Shown piece after piece: positions 54,585 through 64,000 of a stretch of 64,000 nt of DNA. The notes below the pieces were generated by a model. That model did not search any database, was not told where the DNA came from, and was given only the letters and a program-made list of their open reading frames with translations. Source of the DNA: Bactrocera neohumeralis (lineage: Eukaryota > Arthropoda > Insecta > Diptera > Tephritidae); the NCBI RefSeq assembly GCF_024586455.1, contig NC_065922.1, forward strand, positions 38,498,089-38,562,088, written 5' to 3'. Every line of letters begins with the position of its first letter. Position 1 is the first letter of the stretch. Made by a program: the position numbers and the translations under genes.

Positions 54585-57500
54585 AAAGTACAGAAATTAT
54601 TATGCTTGCTTGTGTAGTTTTGAGTTTTGAATATTTTTTAAATCAAATTTGTCAACAACTTATTCAGCCATGCATACATTGAAATACCGGTTTTCCTTCC
54701 TCAATCCTTACATGTTATGTATGTATAAGATACCACGTTTAGTACATTTTTTTATTTGCATGAGGATTATATTTATGTACACAGCTTCTCCTTAATTTTT
54801 AGTTTGGTTCTTATAAGCCCATTGCTTAAACTCGCCTAATTTTAACTATAGCTAGACTGTGTTGTCCGTGCACTAATTAATTTATCTGTCTCTTCTCTTT
54901 CGACAAATTGGCGGGTGAAAACTCAAAACACGACTATGCTAGTAAGGGTTGATAATCAATAAACATTTTGATTTCATTGCTTGTGTGTCCGTATGTACTT
55001 ATTATATATATACATATGTATATGTAACTACATATGTTTACGCTCTGATTTGTATGTACCCAACATATGGATGTATGCGTTACAAAGTTCTAAGCAAACC
55101 AACTTATAAAACACGTTTCAAAATTTATCTGGTTAGAGTTTTCTACTCCTATTTTTTAGATTCTATAAATAACTAATTAAAATAGTGTAATTTAAGGTAA
55201 TAAGTCACTAAAACAAAAACAATTACATAATTTTTTAGTTTCTCTTCGATTTGTGGAAATATTATTATGACTATTGCAAAACATTTATGTCTTTATGCCT
55301 TTATATAAACTGCCAAAAAGTAATCGGTTACTTTACTAGTTATTATAAACCGAAAGCTGCAGCTTTTGACCTTGTAATTAAATATTATTTCATTTATGTA
55401 TCTATCAGCTTGTGAAATCTTGTATTAGCATTTCTATATAGCCAGTAATTGTAATTATTCGATAATAAACTTGTTCTTCATATCATTTCTATATTTATTT
55501 TAAATAAAAATTAATTCAAATACTTTTCCGATGTGTCCCGTCGCAAGTTTCTCATTTCTTTTTGATATTTCTGCTGGAGTATATCAAATGATAGCTGGCC
55601 ATAAATGAAATAACAGTTGCTTATTGGGAAAATAATTGCGGCAACTAGTTCCGACAGCAGTTCAGAGCAATTGTAACTAGTTGCTTACACTGTAGGGTAA
55701 ACATACATATGTAAGTGCTTAGTCTTGGGTATGCGAGCGTTAAGTTCACACTTTTTATTTACATTGGCCAGCCAAAACTGTACGTATTAGAGAATTCTAT
55801 GTTTGCATGCCTGTTATTTATTTCCTTGGAGCAACGCCAGGGGATACACTAATGGTTGCAGAGATGTTTGCTCGAATCCTCCATATCTATAATATTTTGG
55901 AATCTCTGTACACTTTTTCCCATTCCAAAGTTGAAAATGAATTGTACAGATATTCTACGTACAAACTGTTGGCTTGGCAACTTTCAACACATATACATAC
56001 ATGTGTATGTACATATGTATGTTTACTATATTACGAGATTCGCCTTTTTAAGTGTAAATATTTTGGACGACGTATCCTTTCGAAGACCGCAAATATTTAC
56101 ATGGCGCAAGGTTGAGGTTGGGGGTTGTGGTCGGTTTCGCCTTAAAACATTTGCTTGTTGGTTATTTTTGGGGCCTGCGCAGCGGACGGCGGTCTGCCGA
56201 AAAGGCCAAAGCTTATTTTTCAATCTGCCAACCAGTCAAACCAACTAATACATTTTACTCGTTAATTTTGTACCATACTAACATGCATGCGATAATATTA
56301 AGTGTGCTTGTGATGTGTGGACAAGGTATTCTAGCACATGCAAACATACATATATGTATGTATGTATATATTATTGTATACTGACAGTTCAACAAAATGG
56401 CCTACAGGAATGTTGTCTAGTTGTAACTTGATTGATTCAAGGCTTTCCACAGAGTTTTCGTAAATATGTAAGTGGTTTAAGTGTATTTTTCAATACATTC
56501 ATATGTGCATATGAAAGTAGCTGCTATTTATTGTATACTTGTAGTTATTTTTCAATCATTTTAGCTGTATAATTTAGTTGCGCACAGATGCATAATTTTT
56601 GATACATATTATAATCAAAAATATTACTTTTCCATACAAAAATGCGCATTTAACAGAACCACGCTGGCTTCGATCTAGTGCTGTAAGAGGATTTTGCCCA
56701 ACAACATCTTTCTTGTAAGGTGTCTTACAAACGCAAATAACGTAAATATACATACAAGTTTGTCAGTATGTGAAATCATGAGCATACCTGTGTGCGTCAT
56801 ATGCAGATGTTTGTATATCAATATACTTGAGTGTGAATGGTTATGAAACAGAGATGAGTTAAGATTAATGATTGTGGTTTTGCTTGGAGCTTGGACATCA
56901 GGTGAGTTTATGGAGATAACACGATATTATTTGAAATGCATCAGCGAATATATTCATATGTACACATATATAAAAGTATTTAGCGCACTGCCAGTATTCA
57001 CGTAGCTTTTCTTTTGCCTTCGGATTACTTCATACATATCTATCTACTTGTCATTTACATGGATTAAGTCAGAAATAAATACATTTTCGCACAGTTTGAG
57101 CAAATCTGTCCGATTTTTATATACAATATCTCGTCAATTTTGACTTTGATTGTTCATAAGATCAAGCTCTTCAGGAAAGAAATCAATTAAATGAGTACTC
57201 TTGTTTTATTTTACTTTTAGCATTGTTATTTCACTTTTGATAATTTAGTTCTCCAGTTAATTCTCAATTTGGGTGACTTGGCTGTTTTTTCCCAGCTATT
57301 TTTTATGTCATTGCATCTTTTGTCCCACAATCACGTCGCATTCATTCGTAGTAAGATCGAGAGTTACGTGATATTGTTTGTGAAAACTTTTTGACGGTCG
57401 ATTTGAAAGGAAAGAGACGTTACCATAGCCCATTTCAACATTTATTCAACAAAAAAAAATGATATATCAAACAAAATATAATAATTAATATTACAAATAA

Positions 57501-58185
57501 CCCTTTTTAACATACTGATGTGTATGAACAGTAGTTAAGGAGTAAAAAACGAGTTTGTGTATATACATACATATGTATGTATGTGAAGAAATGTTTATAG
57601 GTATTTTCAATTGTTTGTTTGTGAACGTAACGAAATGTTACCCCTACAGCATCCAAGCTTTTTGAGCACTCAAAACATCATTTGGGGTAGTTTTACCGGA
57701 TTCTTGTGCTGTTTTATCGTTTTACGTACCTATTATATGATCATTGACTTTATCAGTTAAATGGATGCTGTTGTTTAGGATGACATTTGACCTATGCGAT
57801 GACCCGCTGGTAGATGGTCAATTAACACCTATTGTCGTTGTTACGTAAACACAGATCATGGGTATAAATATGTACTATAATTATATCTAGATATGTATGG
57901 TAGGTCAACAGATCGGAAAGTACCCTTAAAAAATGGGTATAACTATAATTCTTTCCATCTAATTGCTACCTAATATAATATATTTGCATGCAAACGCTTG
58001 TTTGACCTTTTGGAATTGCTAATCCAGCAAAAAGTTTATTCATCAGAAAATTGTTTTAATCGAAATGACTCTATATCAAGGTTATTCCTGACGAAACTTG
58101 ATTGGCATATTTTTTGAAAGAATGAGCATGTTGGTAGTGCAAATGTTCGGAATCGGACCACGCTCATAAAACGTCGTTATTCGAA
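54585..58185. other. Long unannotated stretch, few repeats
   Basis: ATGT microsatellites lie at about 55005-55035, 55992-56022, 56345-56368 and 57561-57584. A short phrase at 57660 (TTTTTGAGCACTCAAAACAT) echoes the mariner at 49.45 kb and may be a relic. A GC-rich patch lies at about 56115-56210. No domain-bearing frame was found. Confidence 0.4.
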
Positions 58186-58187
58186 AC

Positions 58188-58245
58188 AAGTAAGAAAGGC
58201 TTCTACCGGGTGTAGCCGAACACTCTATAAACGCGCACTTTCCAA
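58188..58245 (+). mobile_element. HINE-M 5' end
   Basis: AAACAAGTAAGAAAGGCTTC, CCGGGTGTAGCCGAAC and CTCTATAAACGCGCA match the family start. Little of the interior follows. Confidence 0.5.
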
Positions 58246-58499
58246 GCATTAAAAAAAGGAATGAAAAAGCTTTTGAAAATGATAGTAGAAAAGAAATAAA
58301 TTAATACGAATACGAATGTTGAAACTCAACGGAAACGAAAGATAAATTAACAAACTTTAACGAAAAAAATTAATATACGATTTGTATACTGTAATTTTTT
58401 TTTACCTTCGCGAAATTTGATATAAATTTACCTTTTATTAAAAATTTTTATTTTTTATTCTTATATTAACCTAATGTCGAAAAAACCCAAATTTTCAAT

Positions 58500-60445
58500 C
58501 ACTAATTCCCACGTTGGGGGTGCTGGGTAACAAGTCACATTCGTAGGGCTATACTCAATTCCTACTTTTGCGTCCTCGCCGCGGACCCTGGAAACGTGAG
58601 CAATCCTTGTGTAAGATGCGGTAGCAAACCCCGTTTGGAGCCTGGGGTCATGGCTAAAAGAGAAGAAGCTTTAGCGGAGCGACTACGACATATTCGGTTT
58701 AAGGGGTCGCTGAAGTTTAATTGCAGTGTCTGTGCACTTAAAGTGCGGCTGGTTGTGCGCTGGGTTTGGGACCCCCCACGTAAGATTCCAATGTAGAAGA
58801 AACAACAAAAGACTCAGTCGTCGAGCTATTCATTCTGGTGCAAAATTTTCAGAGCAAAATTTTTTTACATAACACTGATTTGCGCCCACGCCCCGATGGA
58901 AGAGAAGGACAATGTTATCGAAGAAGCCTTTTGGCAATTTTAACGCCATGGTGTTGTATCAAAGATCAACAGTTGGAAATTCAGCCTAAATGGCGAAACC
59001 TCTCCAAATGGGTTGCGGCTGATTGACTTCGCAGGAGCCCGAAATATGATTGTCTGCAGTACTAGATTCCCACAGAAGAAAACTCATGAAGCTACTGGGT
59101 TGTCTTTACATCGAAAAGTTTGAAACCAGATCGATCAGGTTGTGATAGATTGACGACATTTCTTCAGTGTCCTTGACGTGCGTACGCTCCGAGGACCTAA
59201 CATCGACCACTATCTTCTTATAGCGAAGATACGCGCCCGTCTCTGTACAATAAAGTACGCACGTCAACAAACACAGAGAATGTACGACGTCGAGAAGTTA
59301 CATATTATCCCAACCGACAGCGAAACGGTTTTCTACTCAACTTGCAGTCCTGCTCTCTGAGAGCACTCATCAGCAACTCGATATAAGGGAACTGTGGGAC
59401 GGCATTTTAAGCGCTCTTTACGTACAGCTGCAAGCATAGCCATTGCTGTTCATAAAGGTCGAAAGAACCGGATTATCGGCCGAGCTTTTCAAAAACGGCG
59501 GCGAAGAACTGATAATATATCTTTGCAAGATATGGTCAGATGAAAGCATGCCCGATGATTCGAACCAAATTATGCTCTGCCCAATCTACAAAAAGGGGGA
59601 CACTACATTCTGCGCCAATTTCCGTGAGATAAGCTTATCGGGCATAGTGTGCGAAAAATTACAGGCCCACCGTAAACAAACCGATTGGACCTTATCAGTG
59701 TGGCTTTAGACCTGGAATCGACCAGATTTTCATCATGTGCCTTATCCTGGAAAGTACCCTGGAAGATCCGCCTTTGAAGTTGGAACTAAAATGAACTACC
59801 TCTGTACCGCTATGTCTGAACTTGGTATCCCCGCAAAGCTAATACGGCTATGTAAACTGAATTTGAGGAATACCAGATGCTCCATTCGTTCAATAGGAAA
59901 TGTGACTTCTTCAATCTATTACTAGAGTAAATAATACGAGCTGCAGAGCTAAATAGAGAAGGTCTTTGGTTTCAACAAACGCGGAGTTAGTTCGGCTTTC
60001 ACCAGACTGGATAAGGAAGCGAAGAGCACGGCTCTGGTTGTGAACGAGGACTAGACGAAATATCTCCTGTCGTCAAACAACCAGTCATCGCATTCGCGAC
60101 TTGGTTTAGACAACATTATTGGCAGCCACAACTTCGAAGTCGTAAATTACTTCGTCTATCTTGTAACCGGTATCAACATCGGTATCAGCTTTGAAATCCA
60201 AAGCAGAATCGCAACAGGTGCCACTTTGGACTGAGTAGGTAAATGAAAGGTAAAGTCCTCTCTCGACGAACAAGGACTAAATTCCATAAGTCTTTCATTA
60301 TTCCCATCATCATCTGATGAGTCGGCCTTAGGAGTGTTCGAGAGAAAGTTTTGCAGAAGATGGTCCTTTGCGCATTGGTAACGGCGAATACAGCAGTCGA
60401 TGGAGCGAGGAGATGTACGAGATATATGGCGACGTTGACGTAGTT
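58500..60445 (+). mobile_element. LINE copy of the 41.6-kb family, longest in window
   Basis: It contains leader sequence with GTGCGCTGGGTTTGGGACCC (58754), endonuclease text, and reverse transcriptase pieces up to a KIYGPVR-like region near 60400. It then breaks off into a mariner fragment, so its 3' end is missing. It is broken by many indels. Confidence 0.8.
58596..60300 (+). pseudogene. LINE ORF remnants: Cys-rich leader, endonuclease, reverse transcriptase
   Basis: An open leader (58596-58796) has paired cysteines (CVRCGSKP, CSVCALKV) and ends WVWDPPRKIPM. Endonuclease text follows: GLIDFAGARNMIVCST near 59020, then DISSVLDVRTLRGPNIDH near 59150 (catalytic SDH altered). Reverse transcriptase begins with GLSAELFKNGGEELIIYLCK (59471), PDDSNQIMLCPIYKKGD and FREISLSGIVCEKL. 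It continues with SELGIPAKLIRLCKLNLRNT (59815) and a KARALVVNED-like thumb. The YADD region is deleted. All of it is inactive. Confidence 0.8.
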
Positions 60446-60664
60446 CAGCATCGTTTGCACTTTGGATTTGCTCACGGCACGGTCTTCATCAGCAACCCCT
60501 TCCCGGCCCATCAAAAAGGCCTGGTGCCACCGAAACACACCACTTCTTGCTAAAGCAACATCCGGGTGAGCCTGTTTGATCATATCAAACGTCTTTGTTG
60601 CAGATTTACCGAGTTTCACACAGAATTTAATCGCGTATCTCTGCTCTAACGAACGCTGCATTTT
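60445..60664 (-). pseudogene. Mariner transposase N-terminus
   Basis: The minus strand from an ATG near 60664 encodes MQRSLEQRYAIKFCVKLGKS, then ATKTFDMIKQAHPDVALARS and VFRWHQAFLMGREGVADEDR. This is the first helix-turn-helix of a mariner. It ends abruptly where LINE text begins at about 60445. A mariner catalytic fragment lies on the other strand at 60.89 kb. Confidence 0.8.
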
Positions 60665-60889
60665 CGGCTTGCACCACACACAGAAACACGTCGCGCGAAA
60701 ATGTTTGTCTTGACTCTCCAGGTGCTCGGGGACAACTGACCAGCCGCTCGTTCGTTAGCTAGGAAAGCCCTCTACCGAACCCAGTCGGTGCGCGCATGCC
60801 TCGAAGTGCAGTCGCGGCGGAAGATAATCAGTTCTATTACTTTCCAGACAAGCCCTGTATTTATATTATTTATATTTTATATCATAAAA

Positions 60890-61075
60890 TGTAAGTCTAC
60901 TGACTTACTGACCAGAAGCGTCCAGAATTGTCCAAAAGGAAGGGTGTAGTGTTCCACCAGCACAACGCCAGACCACACACTTCGTTGATGACTCGTCAGA
61001 AGCTAAGAGAGCTCTGATAGGAGGTTTTATCGCATCCACCATATAGCCCGGACATAGCGCCAAGTGATTACCCCT
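60890..61075 (+). pseudogene. Mariner transposase, second/third catalytic blocks
   Basis: The plus strand encodes KGRVVVFHQHNARPHTSLMT (with one frame change), where the usual HHDNAR Asp is His. RQKLRELGWEVLSHPPYSPD and IAPSDY follow. The third Asp is kept. It stops where the family D HINE begins. It is inverted relative to the N-terminal piece at 60.45-60.66 kb, so the two are not one simple copy. Confidence 0.78.
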
Positions 61076-61077
61076 GT

Positions 61078-61503
61078 TGGTGTAAAGTTGAAGTTGAAAT
61101 CAACAATTCTGCACCGAAACTACAATACCCTTCAGAGACACATTTCTTATAGCAACTATCCAACGAAAACGTCTTTCCTGTTTGAGTCGAATGTTATAGT
61201 GGTCCGATCTGAACACTTTGTCAAATAAAAAAGTTTTCCATGCAAGAGCTTGATTTTGATCGTTCTGTTTGTATGGCACTTATGTATGTATATCCTAAAT
61301 TTTTTTTAATGGTTCCTACCAACAAGCAGCTCCTTGGAGAGGAAAGCATGTGTGCAAAATTCCAGATAGATATCTCAAATAATGAGATATGATTGAATAT
61401 GCTGATCATTTATATACAATTATACCATATAGGGTCTCCAACGTTTTTTTTTTTTGTTTCAAACTTCGTCACAAACTTACTATATGTCCTGTTTAGGGTA
61501 CAA
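61078..61503 (+). mobile_element. HINE family D, short copy
   Basis: The start is degraded (AACAATTCTGCACCGAAACT and ACAATACCCTTC), and one anchor of the 154-bp repeat is present (GTTTGTATGGCACTTATG at 61268). The GTCY tract is lost. The 3' end is CTATATGTCCTGTTTAGGGT near 61480-61499. The next base pairs begin a family M end. Confidence 0.7.
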
Positions 61504-61625
61504 CAAGGAAGGAAGGGCTAAGTTTCGATGTACTTGAACATTTTATACGCAATTTGCAAGAATCAAAGCCGGGAAATACTTCCAGGTGTTGACAAAACTT
61601 TGTATACAAAAATTTATAGATTAAA
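61502..61625 (+). mobile_element. HINE-M 5' end, abutting HINE-D
   Basis: CAAGGAAGGAAGGGCTAAGT, then TCGATGTACTTGAAC and TTTTATACGCAATTTGCAAG, match the family start with substitutions. It is followed by AATCAAAGCCGGGAAATAC as in the copy at 12.1 kb. Confidence 0.6.
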
Positions 61626-62566
61626 ATGTATTTATTTATAGGCCTGCTTTGCCGATGAGCTACTGCTATGATACAAAACTTTCTGTAAATTATTATTTTA
61701 GTCAAGTTTCAAACAAAGGATCTGCGTGTTTTCATCATTTTCTCTTAAGGTTTCTATAGACAAACTGTGTAATATATTTGCATATTTCTGCACACAACGA
61801 CAATTCATCTGTGAAAATATTAAGCACACGTCCGTTCAAAATATTTATACAATGGCAACCAAAGAGGTCTTCTCAACCTTCACTGGCCTTTATAGCAGCT
61901 GTTCAATAATTAAAAAGAGAACTTGTATCATAGGGTTGATTATGAATAAACCTGTTCTGTGAAGAATGGTTTTCTGTAAGCATTGCGGAAGCCAAAGTGC
62001 AAAGGGGTAAAGAGATAAACTTTATTTTACTTATTTTGCGAGGGTTAACGCATAACGGTAGATAGTTACGTTACGGAAAATTTAAAATAGAAAATGTTTA
62101 TAGTAGGCGAGGCTGCTCTTGAGGGAAGAAACTAACAAAGATGTCCAAGACACCATATTGTATATTGTATATGAACTGTCCATAGCAGATTCTGCTTAAT
62201 GTCAAAAATAATTTTTAAGTATTTATTATTTAGTCTGCCTTTGCATATGCAATTCTATAAAATTAGTCTTAATTTTAATTCTGATTTTAATTGTAATAAA
62301 TATTTAGCAATGTGAAAAAGAAATTGTACTAAGAGAGAATGAAAAAATGTCCAGTCACTTTATAGGAGATTTACCTGTTTATAATATCCATAGATTAAGG
62401 ACTGCAAAACCGGTAAATTCAATATTATAAGCCCGGGAATGGATATAACTAGTATAGCCTACTTTTAGGAAGAAAATACTATAATATAAATATTAAACAT
62501 ATGTATGTATGTTTATAATATATTCGAGAAAACAACAATGTCTCCTCATCTTATGTTCCTCGTTAA
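61626..62566. other. Unannotated AT-rich sequence
   Basis: No recognisable frame or repeat. Confidence 0.35.
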
Positions 62567-62622
62567 TGTACGTACATATGTACATACATACATACATATA
62601 CATATGTACATATGTATGTATT
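62567..62622. repeat. ACAT/ATGT palindromic microsatellite
   Basis: An interleaved run of (ACAT)n and (ATGT)n with CATATG and GTAC centres, immediately upstream of the TTAA site of the family B element. It could form hairpins. Confidence 0.9.
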
Positions 62623-62629
62623 TCCTTAA

Positions 62630-63353
62630 GGGGGTACTCTCATGTGAACGCATACATTTTACCACTTTTTAGGAAAAATTTTTTTTATGCAACAACAAAA
62701 TTCAATCATTTTAATTTTTTAATATATTTTTATTTGTATTTTGAAATGTACAAAAAAATTTTTTTTTTTCGTTTTTTACATTTTTAATATTTTTCTTTTA
62801 AATCAAAATCAACAAAAAAAGTAGTTCGCTGGTCATGGTGATAGCGGCTGTTCATGTTGTCTGAAATAAAAAAAATCGAATGGATTATTATTCAGTAGTT
62901 CTGCGGCTATCGTCCCTACCAAATATAAACAATTTCATTAAAAAAATGTCGAACATAAAAAAAAGTCACGAAAATCTTGTTTTTTTTCGTTAAAAATCGT
63001 TTAAAAAAATATGAAAACATTTTCGAAAATAAACAATTCTGGTAGGGACGATAACTATAAATGAGTAGAAGAACATATGTTAATTTTAAAGCAATCGGTT
63101 TAATACTTTTTTTAGGACCATGACAGTTTCAGAAAATGATGATTCGAGAAAAATGCGTTTAAAGTTTCAAGAGACTGCAGAATTGTCATGGCGCCTGGTA
63201 GACAGTCGCTTACGACACGTCGGCGACTATGAGCTGTAACTTAACAAATACTATGAATTTCGGTCTGAATTTTTCACAGCATGTTTTCAATAGGTTTTAC
63301 TGTCAAAATATAAAAAAAAAAATTTTTCGAAGTGTTTACATGAGAACACCCCC
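62630..63353 (+). mobile_element. TTAA-flanked element, family B, complete
   Basis: It is bounded by TTAA at 62626-62629 and 63354-63357. TIRs are GGGGGTACTCTCATGTGAAC and, inverted, GGGGGTGTTCTCATGTAAAC. Core blocks lie at 63083-63099 and 63142-63168. It is 724 bp and non-coding, and closely similar to 15.3-16.0 kb. It is the best reference copy for this family. Confidence 0.92.
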
Positions 63354-63359
63354 TTAAGC

Positions 63360-64000
63360 TATTACGCACTGCACAGGGCAGTAAAAGTATAATACCACAA
63401 AGAACACAAATGTATACGTACTTATGCTTAGAGCACAAATTGCTGTACAAATCATTTACATTACATATTTATATTAATTGTTACGACGTTTGTGAACATT
63501 TTGTTTGCGTTTTCAAACGGTAAAATCGTAGAAATATTATAACTTTGGTGGTGCATGGCCGTGACGTAATGAACTTAAAGAAAAAATTATATATAGTATG
63601 TTACACATAAATATGTACATACTTACATATGTATGTATATGAAAATTTTGAAGAGGAAGGAAGGAAGGAGTAAATATGTAAAATATTAACTGAAACTGAA
63701 CTAAATACTTACATCTTCTTAGATGTACGATAATTCCGATAATTATTCAATTACCTTTAAAGACAATATTATTTGAATGAAATTAGAAATCGGCCACGAA
63801 ACCTAAAATTCCTTAAACTTGCTTGCGGAAGCTATTACAATGAATGTATTAAATGCTATTGCTGATTACAATGTGAAAATATAAGTGATGTACATATGTA
63901 TAAACAAAAGCAATTCTACAAAGTAACGGTTGTAGATCTAATTTTCAATGCTATCTCTGCACTTTCTTACTGGGTTTTCTCTTACTAACACAAATAAAAA
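63360..64000. other. Unannotated AT-rich sequence
   Basis: Short ATGT runs (about 63611-63641) and an AAGGAAGGAAGG patch (about 63652-63670) were seen; nothing else. Confidence 0.4.

Noticed and set aside
60185..60440. Continuation of the mariner frame beyond the HTH as a fusion protein
   Set aside because: The residues after about 60445 are antisense of LINE sequence; the open frame is an accident of the junction.
1..64000. tRNA, rRNA, snRNA or CRISPR loci
   Set aside because: Looked for A/B-box-like text with cloverleaf context, rRNA core phrases and regularly spaced short repeats; none convincing was found by eye.

Overview
This is repeat-dense, AT-rich nuclear DNA from an animal, most likely a higher fly (Diptera). 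The fly call rests on four things: the many ACATACATATGTATGTATG-type microsatellites, mini-me/DINE-like elements with (GTCY)n tracts, many mariner and Tc1 copies, and insect-type LINE fragments. A tephritid fruit fly is my best guess, but nothing here proves the family. I found no convincing host protein-coding gene, tRNA, rRNA or CRISPR array. The window reads as intergenic DNA or the inside of a very long intron, filled by layers of decayed mobile elements.

Layout. 0-9 kb: a miniature mariner at 0.72-1.23 kb, two unnamed dispersed repeats, HINE/mini-me fragments at 4.3-5.0 kb and a TAATA-type microsatellite at 6.8 kb. 9-16 kb: the best preserved part, with two full-length HINE-type elements (family D at 9.3-10.1 kb, family M at 12.3-13.4 kb), an almost intact Tc1-like transposon with IR/DR ends and a TA target duplication (13.43-15.08 kb), and a TTAA-flanked element (15.3-16.0 kb). 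16-24 kb: family M pieces, a deleted mariner at 19.1-20.0 kb, and a possible RNase H-bearing LINE remnant at 22.7-23.3 kb. 24.7-32.1 kb: inverted LINE fragments, possible hAT-like termini, a mariner tail, two TTAA elements (one flanked by an unexplained 65-70 bp direct duplication), and an unrecognised transposon-like reading frame. 32-37 kb is mostly unannotatable. 37.1-38.3 kb: a decayed Tc1/mariner-superfamily element. 39.5-45.3 kb: TTAA element, LINE copy, family D HINE and a third type of TTAA element. 47.5-53.1 kb: a mosaic of LINE, mariner, jockey-like LINE, HINE, mariner and Tc1 pieces. 53.9-54.6 kb: TTAA element. 54.6-58.2 kb: little recognisable. 58.5-61.6 kb: second LINE/mariner/HINE mosaic. 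62.6-63.35 kb: a complete TTAA element.

How the parts relate. Family D and family M elements share one terminal plan (5' stem-loop, sub-terminal inverted repeats, GTCY tract, 3' hairpin) with compensatory changes. Three TTAA-flanked families with different termini share an internal two-block core at nearly constant spacing in all seven copies. One of these core blocks is also found inside family M. None of the non-autonomous families has its enzyme source in this window. The only element close to coding capacity is the Tc1-like copy, which carries one frameshift.
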